64,000 nt of DNA from Dirofilaria immitis (taxonomy: Eukaryota; Nematoda; Chromadorea; Rhabditida; Onchocercidae). Shown here piece after piece: positions 1 through 13,126 of the stretch (position 1 is the first letter of the stretch; each line of letters begins with the position of its first letter). The notes beneath the pieces were generated by a model. It was not told the origin of the DNA, ran no database searches, and was given only the letters and a program-made list of their open reading frames with translations. The stretch is from positions 1,674,001 through 1,738,000 of the forward strand of contig JAKNDB010000109.1 of the NCBI GenBank assembly GCA_024305405.1, in the 5' to 3' direction. Position numbers and translations under genes: made by a program.

Positions 1-630
1 TTCAATCATGCACTATCACAGACTTGCATTTTCCAAGAATGGCCAATCAACAATTTTACCTAAAGTTGGTAATCGATTTTTTTTCATGATAGACAATTTA
101 TTATGATATGACGATAATAAAAAGAACTGAAGCAAAATAGGACACATCTCGAGAAGTTTGAAAAAAGTTGAAAAAGTACTGCTATCAACAGTTTGGGAGG
201 AAGTATTGTAAAAGCACTAGCAAGCTAAGCAGTAGGTGAAATTAAGTGGAATAATTCAATAATTGGCTAAAATAATTATTATACCAATATACAGTCTTAT
301 AATCAGCAAAATGAGTTAAATCGAATGAACCAACAATGTTATTTTGTATTCCCTTCTAAATTTTTCCTTAAAAATCTAAAATCTGATAAACAATCTTAAA
401 AATCAATTTCTGATTAAATTTTGTACATTTTACTTATACTTCCATCGTATAATGCATGCCAAAATTTAGAATCGAAATATAGAAATTGGACAGCGATACA
501 AATTGAGCGATATTGATGTTAAAAAGATAAACAAACTTTATAACTGCGATCAGTCAACGACCTTATTACCATCACTAATAACAACAACAGCTGGTGCTAC
601 AATAACTGAAAAAGAACTACCATAAGCACC
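1..630. other. no gene seen
   Basis: AT-rich sequence with no exon that I can support. Short open frames at 540-625 run into stops before the ShKT gene ATG at 631, so an upstream exon with a signal peptide was not found here. Confidence 0.5.
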
Positions 631-1570
631 ATGTCGACTAATCTTAGCACTAGCAATAAATCAAAAAACATGATAACAGTACGCCCAATTCGACCATTTT
701 GGACAAGAAGACCTTCAAAAACAGGAAAGCTCCGAACTATTATCACTACATCAAAAGCAAAAACCATAGCAGTCGCAGGTATTTAATTTTAAAACAATAT
801 CAGTAAACTGATTTCAAATTTTCAAAAATTCAATTTAGTGTTCTTTTCGTGCGATATATTTGCTTGAATGTTACGTATAATTTGATGGATACTTAAATTT
901 TTTTCCTAAACTTTTAAACGTGATAATGTTAATGGAATAATTATCAATTGCAATGATAAAAGAATGCTGCCTTTATAACTTAATTTTTTCATATCAACTC
1001 TATCAAATTCTAATATCATAAAAACTCTTCCCATTATTCCTTTCTAAGTTCATCGCCTTCCTTTTTCTAAGCTGATTGATAACAAATATCATTTTATCTC
1101 TTTGAGCACTGATTGGTAAAAATTTTTTCAATCATTGTCTTCTCACTTGAGTTACAGTTTGCAAGGATCTGAATGCACACTGTAAAATGTGGCAGAAACT
1201 TGGCCATTGTCAATATTCGCCAAAGTATATGGGCCATTATTGCAAAAAGCGTGTGGACTATGTTCACCAAAAACAAGTTTGTGTTGAAATTATTTAAACA
1301 GCAGTATGATATTGTAATGTTTCTGCATCTAATTCAAATACGTTTCTTTCAAGATGGAAAAAAGTATTGTTCGATAAAGATATAATTAAAATTTCAGGTG
1401 AAGAGAAATTGGATCGAAAAGTAGAATTACGATGTTTGGATAAGAATTTATTCTGCAGTTATTGGGCAAGCATTGGCAAGTGCAAGACAGGAAATAAATT
1501 TATGATGATATTCTGCAAACGATCTTGTAATAATTGTGATAGTAAAATAGGAACTGATTTCTATGAATAA
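631..1570 (+). CDS. ShKT-domain protein, two exons
   Basis: Two exons, 631-778 and 1398-1570, joined by a GT..AG intron whose phases agree (phase 1). The product is about 106 residues. The N-terminal half is basic and Ser/Thr/Lys-rich. The C-terminal half, from RCLDKNLFC to CNNC, carries the six cysteines of a ShKT (SXC) domain with the expected spacing and a closing SCNNC. Nematode ShKT proteins are usually secreted and often expanded in parasites, but this reading frame starts without a visible signal peptide and an in-frame stop (607-609) precedes the ATG, so a 5' exon may be missing. The stop codon overlaps an AATAAA at 1566-1571. Family call is from the cysteine pattern; molecular target unknown. 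Confidence 0.78.
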
Positions 1571-4500
1571 ATGAAGCCAAATAATCCGAATTGAATCGTG
1601 CAACATTTCTATTAATTACTACATATAAAACTTCTTAAAACGGGTCTACCGATTACACTTTGTCAAACTTACGAACCATCTATACATATCCGTAACAATA
1701 GCTTATTATTATATGAAAAATAATTTTTCTCTTTACGTGATGTAGAAACAAAGGAAACATCTTTTATGGTTTTGGGATCATCCTAATTTTCTGGAAGAGG
1801 ATTCTAATTCATGTCATCTTTGAAACTTTTCAAGATAATAATCCGAGATATTGCATCTATTCTAATTCATATTGTTTTTATCGAAGGATTGTCCTGACAT
1901 CAAGCTGTCCTAGTTTGCATCGTTCCTAAAACTTTCTGTAAGAGAGTTTGAATATCGTTTGAAACCGTTCAAATGTTAATATAGGATATTAAATCGCCCT
2001 AGTTCATGTCATCCTTAAAATCCTTCTAGAAAATAGTCTCGATATCAATTCCATTGTGACGCAAATCATCGTTAACTTCTTATTTGGTCAACAAATAACG
2101 GCCTATTCTCGACTTGTCTTCTTAAGCTTCTGGAATTAAAAATATCCCAAAATTTGATATCACTTATCTATGAGCGATGCTTATGAGTAGCTTATCTAAA
2201 TAATCGACGAAAATATGAGAACAATTCTGTATTACCAGCAAATTTGGATGAAGCAAAGGAGAAATTGAGACCGAGTACATAAATAGCGATTTCGCACGTA
2301 GTCAAGTGAGGAAGGAAGTTGAGTGACATCTCATTTTTGATCATTATGATTCTGCGATCGGTTGTCTTGGAATATGCTTAGCTTAAAGTTGAGTGGGGTA
2401 GCATAGATTTGTTCAGTAGTATAGTATAGAAGAGAAGCATAGATTGAGGAAATACGCAAGAGGATAAGAGTCAATTACTCTAGGCTTGCACAATTCAAGA
2501 TATTTCTAATTCAGAAGTCTTTAATAAGATTCATGTATTGTTTGTTGTTAAAGCTAAGAAAGAGATGAAGAAGTAACCTGCCAGATTTGCTAAATTTTTT
2601 TGTTTCTTACAAGCCTAGTTATCTCTCATCATGCTGTTATCATTGGTCTTATGGCCAATGCAATTCTTTATCAATGTCGCGCATATGATATGAAATGATG
2701 ACATGACACAACGACGACTATCAAATTTGAGCAAAATTAGGTTAAGCAATATAAAACGAACTGATCTACATGAACATGTTTCATTTTAATATTGAAAATC
2801 GCTGTCAACGGTCATCAATTCATATAATGTGGCATGCTACAGAATGTTACAAAATGTTGAAGTGAAAATTCAATTTATATAAAACAAAATTAAGTAAAAG
2901 AAACTGAAATATGTCACTTTCAGAATGTACGTAAACGAAATATCAAATCAACGTTGCGTAATAATACGTATGTTAACGCTTACATAACATTATGTAACAT
3001 GACGTAACGTTACATGTAAAATGATATTTTATACCGTTCAGTTGACAGTTATTGAAATTATCCGTCGATATTATCGAACTATTCTTCGTTAGTTAATGTA
3101 TTACTGTAGTAATTTGATAAATTATTGTTTTCAGGACTTTAAACAAATTTGGATTCAATTTATTGGTACTGTATATATTCTCACAAAAAGCATAAATGAA
3201 CTCAAATTCCATTACTCCGTAATTTTTCATTGAAATTTATGCAATTATATAAAAACAATCATTGATATGATACCATTAATAATTATTTATTTATATTGTT
3301 ACATTTCGAAACATTTACACAATTATAATCGCTTTTCTGATATTATATGAAGATATTTTCAATCCTGTATGTTCTATGAAACTGGACGCCTGTAAATTCG
3401 GATTATTATTATCGTTATCTTTTGTCATCATTATCCGCACAACGTGAGATCATGAAAAACATAAACAAATTCTGCGCGTAAATATATTTGTTTACACTTA
3501 TATATTTCCATATTGATAACAACATAACTTACTTGAAATTATTGTTAGCATAAAAATTAAAGTAAAGTATTCATTTCAGAAACATCGATAACAACCTCTC
3601 TTCCATGGTAGACTGGAAGGCGAAAGATGCCGCAATACCATTAAAGCCTTCTTGCATATGTGAAAGTCAAAAGTTAGTTTTATTTTGATCAACTGGATTA
3701 AATTAGAGACCTGAATGTGGATACGATAGCTGAACTAATCATGTGTTCATCTGCATTATCGATGGAAGTGTGATCGAAATAATTTCGTTTGCTGGAAAGA
3801 GACTATCCAGCTATTCGTTCATTCAGAAAGCTATATCTCTTAAATATGGACTGTCTGATGCTAGCAACTGAATCATTTAACCTGCCTGCTAGTTAGACTA
3901 CTAAAATTTTAAAAGAAAACTTTTACCTGACCAATATGCAGTATTATTCTCTCTATTTGTCCGATGTGGCCAGCGATATTTTTTGAAATAATTCGGTACT
4001 TTGATTGCCGTCGAAACTGACGTCTATTCCTAATGTAAAGACAATAAATGACGTTGGCTGACTTCGACCACCAAATAATTGGAAATTATTTAACAATCTT
4101 CAAATTAATGATTTATTATTATCACTTACTGCCATAAAAATATTATGCTGTTCGAAATTTAACTTGGATTGCTGATTTGGGCCCTAGCCCAAAATTTATT
4201 GACTAAAGTAAGCTTCGACTGTTTGTTTCACTGTAATCTTTTGCTGGATTCAGTTTGGCATATTTCCCGTTAATTATTTTGTGTCAGGTGAGATTTTGTA
4301 GTAAATGATGAAACTATTTTGCTTGAGCTAATAATCATCGTTGCATAATTTCCAAGAAAACGTATAAAAAAGTCATGATATAAGACAAAAATGTTCATTG
4401 AAATATCTAGTCCACTTACGGTAGTAATTTTCACGAAAATTAGATCGGACAGACAACAGATGAAGTAGTTCACAAATCTAAGGAATAGCACTTGTAATGA

Positions 4501-5421
4501 TTCATATGTGTCAAGTATGTCAATGTTGCTGCTATTTTATTAAAAATTCAGAGGTATTCAAATAATTAGAATATTAATTTTGGTTTAAAAAATTTGCTTG
4601 TATAAATTAATTGAATAAGACAAATTATGATCTGCTCGTGATCGAATGAAGTTACCTTGCAGCGTATACCATATTGGTATATGTTAAATACAAGTTTTTT
4701 TAGAAATTTGCATGTAAAAATTGTTTGATACATTCAAATAAGTCATAAAACTGATGATTACCTTTTGCCATTCTGAAACAGGAAATGGTTTAAATTAGAT
4801 CGTATTGAAAGACGAAGTAACATTTTCTGGGGTTTTTCAAGCAATTTTTAAACAAAAAACCTTAATTTATTTTAACTTTTGGATTAGTGAGTCGAAATCA
4901 TCCGTAGCCTAGTAAATTAAACGAAATTATTGGAAGGCAATTATCACTAAGGCTCGTAGGTGATCCCTGCACGATAAAAGTCGCATTCATTGGCGTTATC
5001 TCCAAAAGCTCTTATCAAGATTTTCGAACTATACCGAATCTGTTTATCCACAAAGTAATGTATATTTAATTGGTGTGGAAAGAAGCGTACTATCAATTCA
5101 AACATATGGTTGTCTTCAGCATGCCTCCTGCAAAGGAACCGTGTAAGAAATGGAAATCAACAATAATAAAACTAAACGTTTGTTTTTTCCTACGTTTAAA
5201 TTATTGACAGTGCTGCTTACTTTTTTTGTTAATCTTATAAATACTTTTGGTAATGCATTCTATAAAATTTTATATTAAAAAAAAAAACTTACTGGTTCGA
5301 TAATCTGACATCATTATCTTTTCTGCGTCTTTCTGTTTCGATTGTTTACCGCTTTCTATTAAATTGATAAAGCTAATTGACGATTGAATTTAAAATCGTA
5401 TTGTGAACATTTTCATTTGCA
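1571..5421. other. long intergenic stretch, one weak exon candidate
   Basis: No convincing gene. A short open segment on the + strand at about 3602-3668 (reading MVDWKAKDAAIPLKPS, followed by a possible GT donor) resembles an exon and could be a 5' exon of the PIN gene downstream, but its phase does not join the 5423 exon. It is therefore left unassigned. The remainder is AT-rich and full of stops. Confidence 0.4.
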
Positions 5422-5445
5422 GAAAGTACATCAGAAAACAATTCG

Positions 5446-8400
5446 ATGGACAACGACTTGGTTGTTGGGAAGGTACGGTCATTCAGGCAGCAAAATTTTT
5501 GGCGTCCGAATCTGCATTTCAAGGTTCATGAAACTTGACTAAATTTATTCAAATTTACTCGTTTATATTGGCTGTCTTATTAATATCTTATGTGCTGTTG
5601 TAATTGCCGGATTATACCGCACAATATATATTGCCAAATGAGACTTAATACATTGAAATATTCCACATTATTTTCCAAGCCAATTAGTAGGCTATTCAAG
5701 CATTCAACATCGTTATTTGATGATAAGCGACAACTATACCTCTATTTTCGAAAACCTCATAAAACCTAGGTATCATATATTCCTAGCTTCAGAACCATTT
5801 TCAAAAAGTGTTTGGGGAATTAAAATTCTGTCATAAAATAGTTTTATTAATCCTTTAATAAAAGTACTTTCTATAGGGATTTTGTAATTATAGTATCATA
5901 TTTTCAGAATTTTGCACTATCTGCTAATGCAGGAAACTATATCGAAGATGATGGAACTAACAAAAATGCTGGTACAGCGCTGATTGTGTTTGACACAAGT
6001 GTTCTCCTTCGTGATGCTTTTTACTACCACTTTGTATTGAAAGTACGCTTTATTTCCTTATATAAGTATCTAGAAGATAATTTCAATTGCTAGAAAATCA
6101 AATCGTACATCGAATTCTTATTTCTATTCTATCAATTGTATTTTCTTGAATGCATTGTGAGATCGTGCTTGTATTTACCTGTTTTACCTAGGAAATTTCA
6201 TTTCTTTCTTTTTGAAAAATTACGACTTTGCAAATACACGATAAAATAACGAAGCAACTACTTGCCAATTTTATTGCAGAACTGTGTCATGTACTCATTC
6301 CGTATACTGTTCTCAAAGAATTGGATGGACTAAAGAAAACTGTAAGTCCATCAAATTATTACCGAATTGAAGTTCAACTATTCAGGGCTGCCTGTCCTAT
6401 TATTTCCATTTTCCTTCTAGTGGAGATAGGAAGAAAAGTGATTCATAGTGCTGGTCAATCTAATTGAGCTCTATAGTACATTCATTAATCAGACAATTAA
6501 AAAATCGGACTGCTATAATTGGCCAACTCTCGTCATCATATTTTTAATTCGTCAAAACTTCTGAGATTTATGTTATGCTAAATTACATTTACACGTGGTT
6601 TCTCCTCTAATTTGTCATAAAGTGTCCAATTCATGTTTTGTGAAAAGTAATTGAGCATAAATGAAATCATTCAGTTTTTATTCAATTTCACATGTTTTTG
6701 ATCAAAATTAATATTTCCTTAATAATTTGCGTGTCGCAATGGAAAATTTGCCATAGGACCATGAGAAATTGCGAATGAAAATCATTAAAACATATGGATT
6801 TTTGCATGAATACTCGAAACGTGGATGTTATTATCTACATATCGAAAATATGTTTGAGGTAGTTTTCAATCATAAAGCGCTTCAATTCCAGTTGAAAAGT
6901 ACGTAGTTTTCAGTTTCTGATTTTGAACATGATCTCATTCTTGCTGTGATTTTCATCGTTTTGAATCTAAATTAGCATTTCATTTAGTGATGAGGTTTTT
7001 CATTTTCATGCGCTTTCTTTGAGGCTTCATTCGGTGTAAGGGAATTCGGATGCCAAAACAATGATGATGTCATCCTGAAATGTGTACTTATTACCACCAA
7101 GAGATGTTTGTTACCTTCTTTTTTTTCATGTTTGATTTATTCTTCATTTGCATCTTTGATTACTTTGAGTTTATCATCACTTTTATTTTCAGAAATTAAT
7201 CTTCCACTTTCATCAACTTTATTTACTTTCTATTTCTATTGTCATGCTATTCCTTATAACTTTCGGCATTGAATCAATCCATAATGGTGATCAATCCATA
7301 ATGGTGATCATATTTCGGCTGCTTCTTATCATGTAGTAGCCATCACTGAACCTTTATCGATTATTTTCGCACGTCATGAATGACATATCCTGCTCGTCGT
7401 TTTTCAGAAGAAATTATCTTAATCTTTTTAGACAGGAATGAGGGAGTATCGGTGATGTTCGTTACAACTGACAAAAGTCTTGCGGTAAAAGCAATGGCGC
7501 ATAACATTTTCACAGTTGATAGAAATGTATGCATTTATTTCTTATATAATTTGACTTTACCAATTCTTTCAAGTTCTTTTTCTCTTATTGTATTTGCTTT
7601 AATGATGTTTTCACACACAATATTTTGTATATGTTCATCACAATCTGTAAAGTATATAATAACATTGTTTGAAATTTAGTGCAGTACTTGTCTTGATAGT
7701 GTTGCTACCGTAGACTGAACACAGTTAAATACCAACCTTCTATATTAGTCTTTCATCCCTGGTTCATCTGTTAATTCGATTGCTAATAATTAAGATATTA
7801 AAAACGCGTGTAAACTCACATCGCTTCCCTTCGCGATTGTTCATTTTTTCTGTATTATATCTTCGTTATGATCCAGCGTAACTATTTTTAATAATCATTC
7901 CTTTAGCTTCAAAAGTATTTGTTGCTTCAGATGAAAAGATTTACTGTAATTTAAGCAAAAATTAAATTTAATTATGTCAAGTAATTAAATTCATTTCCAT
8001 AATAGCTTCTAAATAACTGAACATAGTCAGATTTTCAGGAATTATTTCATCTGCTGATAACTGACTCATCAAGAGTTATGTATGAACAGCTGTCAGCAGT
8101 AAATTCTGTGCAACGAATGTCGTTTTATGAATATCCGCATTCTGTCCCTGTCAGATATTTGTATCCCGAAATGAAGAACAATTCACAAGTTTCATCTAGG
8201 ATGTTTGTGCGTTGTTCATCTCCGACATTTTTGCAAACGGCATTCATGCATCCACTTAAAAGCAAATCTTTATGCAGTATAATGGATTTTCGACTCAAAA
8301 CGGGCTTTATATGCCTTTTTGGAGTGAAGCTCCAACTGAATGTCCACAGCTGCTTTCTCCATACTCAGTTCAAATACTCGATGAGATGGTAAACATCTTC

Positions 8401-10460
8401 AATTCATTTATATACGATTTTAATTGACTGTAAACAATCGATCGCATTAGTCTTGTGAAATTTATTGATATAACCGAGCTTTATATTTACGTTAAATCGA
8501 AAAAAAGATTTGTTGATGTATAAGCCCTGAAATGAAGTGGGTAAGAAATTCAGAATTAATATCAGATGATAGATCATCTTTAATTAATCGACTAGACTAT
8601 ATAAAATTCGTACTGTTATTCTTTGCGAAATTGCACTACTTTCTGCGTTTTTTTGTCACGTTTTGGGATATAGTTTAACTTAAATTTTAAGAAGCCACCT
8701 ATATATACTTCCTAAATTAAGATTTCATGGGTCCCTGAAAATACTTCTGAAGAAATAATTGTGACCATTAATTCCTCCTTCACCAGAAGTTTAACAAGCT
8801 AGAATGTTTTGTTTTAATTAGTTGGAATAGATAGTTTTGTTTTAATCACACTGATTTTTTCAATCTTTCGCAGTGTTTATGTTCATTTTTAGATATTAAG
8901 ATTTCTTCTTTATTTTTTCCATACAGGATAAATTCGTAATAAAGCAATGCGAATCTGCATCCAAACTGATATCGTTTGTATAAATTTAAAATATGCTAGT
9001 AATTTTTATACTGATTCTCGGCTCTTTTCTAATTATGAGATAGTCTAAGCTGCTCAGGAAGTTGTGGTAAAGATTGTCATCAAATGCTTCACGTTGAGAT
9101 GAATTTCTTTGTAATACTGGTTCACAGAAATACACAAATTTAAAGGATATAAAGGAAAGTTTTATAAAATATTTTGCTCATAAATTTTAAGATGATGGTT
9201 TTTATTCAAATGATTCCATTTATGCCAACTTTTTAGACTAGAATGAAATATTTTCATTAAAGTTATATTAAATAAAAGGTAAGTATTAGGTGTTTCAATT
9301 GATTATTCATTATCTTTGTCTGACTTCAAACAAATCGAAATATTTTTAAATTAAAAATGAGGTGTTATATGATTCCTGACTATATGCAAAATAATAACTT
9401 TTAAATTGCTGGTGAAAATGAATTGAACTAAAAATGAGGTTAAGTTAGAACTGAGTTTACGACTTGTTTTTGTTTTGTTGACATTTGCCGGTAAAGTTTC
9501 GAATTCCTTCACTTTAATATTGGGAAAATTTTTTTCAGACATATTCTAGCAGAAATGGCAAAGACGCAATGTTGGAATAATGAAATCGAAAGATGGATAT
9601 TCCAGAGAAAAATTTAAATAACATGCTGATTCGAGCTTGTCTTTGTTTAAGACATTATCAATAATATTTTGCTCTCTCTCTCTCTACACATAACATTAAT
9701 ATAATTGTTGTTAATACATACGATATTAACATATATAATAAAAACCTTCCTATTTTGAGCGTGGATGGTTGGATGTTTTTAAAATTTTGGGTGAAAGTAA
9801 ATAAATCCCAAAAATACGATCCTGTAATAACGAATCATTCTTCTAGCTTGTTTGCGAAAGTTTTCAAATATTGCGAAAAACAGCCCACACATACTGTGTT
9901 CAGATATATTCTTTTAACTTATTTCTTATATTTTATGTAACTCTTATTCCTTTAGATCCATTCGTTTAAAAAAAAAAACCGTTAAGCATGCTATTTTACT
10001 CCTCCTAATAGGTTAAGGAATCAGTTACTTTACTTGATTTCTACATGCATAGGTTTAGTTCAAATTCGATAATTTCATGTGATCTCTTCACTTTGTACTA
10101 TTGATTAAAATATTTTGTTTTATAAATAAGGGTTTGTTTTTTCTGCTTTCAAATTCTCAAGTTTGCATTTATTACGTTTACAAAACATTATGCGATATTC
10201 TTTCCAAATGATCATCAGGCTGTCCGATCATTCAGGTTCACGTTTCTGGCAAACTTGCATAACTTTGTACCGATTTTTAAATAGGTTATCGAGTGTCGGC
10301 CGAACAAATCTGCTTAGTTCATTTGGGACTAGATTATTAATTACTAGATCATTTCCCTTGACAAATTTCCAATGCAGGATATAATGGCGCAAAACACGAC
10401 TGTGATCAAGACAGCGAGTGCAATGAAATTATATTTGTGAAAAAATCTCCCTGCATTTAA
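5446..10460 (+). CDS. PIN-domain endoribonuclease, SWT1-like
   Basis: Nine exons: 5423(ATG 5446)-5472, 5908-6042, 6280-6475, 7024-7081, 7432-7526, 8039-8388, 8927-8977, 10162-10284, 10378-10460; about 373 residues. The N-terminal half is a PIN nuclease fold with all four expected acidic positions visible: Asp in VFDTSVLL, Glu in KELDGLK, the Asp pair in NNDDVIL and Asp in FVTTDKSL. The order and spacing (GQSN..., then NNDDVIL) match the SWT1/C1orf26 branch, which degrades aberrant nuclear mRNA. The C-terminal part is family-specific and ends in a short Cys-containing tail. Four one-base breaks occur, in runs at 6018-6022, 6464-6465, 8258-8261 and near 10279-10281; adding one base to each makes all intron phases agree. 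It lacks the long N-terminal region of vertebrate SWT1, so an upstream exon is possible. Confidence 0.75.
7273..7310. repeat. 17-bp tandem repeat, two copies
   Basis: ATCAATCCATAATGGTG at 7273 and 7290, within an intron of the PIN-domain gene. Confidence 0.9.
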
Positions 10461-11993
10461 ATCAATTTTACATGCAAGCGATTTTTACCCATTCGTGGTA
10501 GCTTCTTAAAGCTAATTCAATACTATAACATTCTTGAATGTCGAGAGATGCCATTAAGAATGAACATCATACAAATATACAGTTATCAACTTAATAATAC
10601 TCTCGAAGAAGGTATAGTTCGTCAAAAAAATAGGAAATACATCGACAACTTAAGATGTTCATTTCTAATTCTAATTTAGGGACACCAGAATGTAAGTGGG
10701 TATATGAACTTTAAATATTTTACTGAATAATTCAGGAAATGTATAATTTCTATGAAAAAGTATAAATAAAGTTGAGTGCCGATATAAAACTTCTGCATTC
10801 TTCATGATATGTTTCAACGATGCTTTTCAAAGTGTAAAGCATGTCTTTCAGAAGCTACAAGCATTTTTTGATAATGGCGATGATCCGTGAAAAGCAAAAC
10901 ATTTTTAGCATCGTGTTTTCCATAGAGGACATCTATGTCATCGATACACCCATATAGCAGCATTTTCAAATTTCTTCTGTGCAAGTATATTTCAATTATC
11001 TAAAATTCGAATTTTGAGGTTCGACTTTACTATCTTCCTGATTATCTGTCATGTAAAAAAGATATAATCCTGGTCCATCAAAAATAAAGTAGGCAACCAG
11101 ATTCTTAACTTTTGGTGTCAAGATATATTAAAAAATTTCAAGCAATTGCAAGTATCGGTAGAACACCTTTCTCACTTGCTCTTCGGCACTTTTTGATCTA
11201 AATCTTAAGGAAATTTCTTAGAGGAAGGATTTAAAGATATTAGAAATTGAAAATTAAGGTTTCAAATGGAATTAAATGAAATCGAGAAACAAAATGATGT
11301 TTGGATAAATATTTATTCTACAATTGTAAGTAGGAATACAATTTGGTAATGAATTCATTTATATGTTCCAGATGATTTTGTATTATAACAGGAAGCTGAA
11401 GGACGACACCAGTAAATAGATATAGAGCAAATAATCCGAGTTATATCGTGCGATATTCTTACAAGTTACGATCTGTGATACTTCGCGAAATGAATCCATT
11501 GTTCTTGTATAATTGCTCATCCCTCATGGACGAAGCAGTTCTTCTCATATCTAGCATAAAGAAGACTTATGTATATTGTGATTTGCATTTTTTTTTCAAG
11601 GTAATTTTGTTACTGTTCAATATTTATTCATTTCTTCTATTCTTTTCCCATTCATACTTCAGTACAAAGGTCGGGTAGTGATAATAAATATAGGGGTTTA
11701 TATTATACAACAAGACTTTGTGAAGCATTTGTAGTGAGTACTAGATAACATCACGCCTTATTCACTCTTATCATCATGAAGAGTTTAAATGACAAAACTA
11801 TTGAATAATAATACATAATTATTGTAAGATTCATCCCGTGTTTCAAGTATGGTATTAAAATAAAAATATATACGTAAACTGAAAGCAACTACAGCTTTTG
11901 AAAGCACTTCCAAATTTTGGACTTGACACAGGTAATCCTCAAAATAATTTCAAATGCATCAAAAACTGCCCAAATCATAATCAGTGTTTTACA
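10461..11993. other. no gene seen
   Basis: Open frames such as 11448-11678 (+) show no recognisable domain and no consistent splice partners. I see nothing else to annotate. Confidence 0.45.
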
Positions 11994-13126
11994 CTATGAT
12001 TCGTGGGGAAAACATTCGGTAACTTTGTTGAAATAAAATTGTAAAATTCCTTGCGGCACATTTGGAATGAACAGATTTGCATCCACATTACCGTGTATCT
12101 CCTTGGTATGGCATACGACATCCGGAATACGATAGGCAGCAAATTCACAACGTGTGCATTGGAAGGGAAACGATCTCCCACCTGAAATACCCACGAAAGA
12201 TGCATCCATGCATGAAATTCCAAGAATTTCTTGAGTACCTGAAATGATCTAGCAATTATCATGGACGACAAAGACGGATAGAGAAAACAATCATTTTAGT
12301 ACCTTTCTAATGATATTAGTACAATGGAATTCATTAATTTTTAAATACCTTTGAGTGGCAGATTGCGCAAAAAAGTTGCTGTTCATTGTCAAAAAAATTA
12401 TAAGGCTCCCCATGACCATAAAAATGACTACGGCATGCAATATTGGAGGCCAATGAGTCTATCGTTTTAATACGCCCAAGCGCAATCGTATCTGCCAAAG
12501 GTTATTTATATGATAAGAAAGATCTCGACAAAACTACGAAACGGAGAAGTGCAATTCTGTCTTTATTTTAGAAGAAATTTTGGAGAAGCTTGCGAGCGCA
12601 CTATGAAAACATCCACGGAAATTCTTGCAATAACAGCTTTCTTTGAGTAATTCAAGAAATGCTGCATACAATTAAACACTTTGTTGGAATGCCTCAAATT
12701 CGATCACTTCACGCATGCTTACTGTATTAGGCATGTATGGTATACGGTATGAATAGTAGAAATGGGTTATACACCCATATGCGCAACAGCAATTATGCAC
12801 GTGGCATAACATATGAAGCGCATGTTTACACTGCATATATACAGTATACTATGTGTCAAGCAATGCAACATTTCATTTGCATCTCAATCGAAGGCTTGCT
12901 TACTGTTTTTCACTTCAATCCTGAATAATCTTTTGTGTTCGATTATGCTTAAATTATTACCTGGCGATGTTAATGGGTCCAAAAGTCGCTTCTTCGATTT
13001 GACGACAGATTGAGAATACAAGTCATCGGAATAAACTGGAGATGTTTTTGATGAGATGTTATCAGTGGATTCTGTAAGGCTGACGAGTGTTCTCGGTGGT
13101 GCTACCCATTTATGATGTTCATTCAT
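11994..13126 (-). CDS. C2H2-type zinc-finger-like protein
   Basis: Minus-strand gene with ATG at 13126 directly after an AG acceptor. Supported exons are 13126-12961, about 12661-12580 (3' end uncertain), 12491-12349 and 12238-11994. The last exon contains one C-x2-C-x12-H-x4-H finger (CTRC...CHTKEIH). The exon before ends in a further CAIC pair. The first exon is Ser/Thr-rich and low in structure. The last exon needs one extra base in the TTT at 12227-12229 to join in frame; with it, the exon is a whole number of codons, in agreement with the phase of the preceding exon. I do not recognise the family. A role in nucleic-acid binding is only an inference from the finger. Confidence 0.58.

Noticed and set aside
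8187..8279. Apparent 90-nt intron inside the large PIN-gene exon
   Set aside because: One missing A at 8258-8261 explains the frame change better: the exon then has a whole number of codons matching both flanking introns, and both halves are protein-like without splicing.
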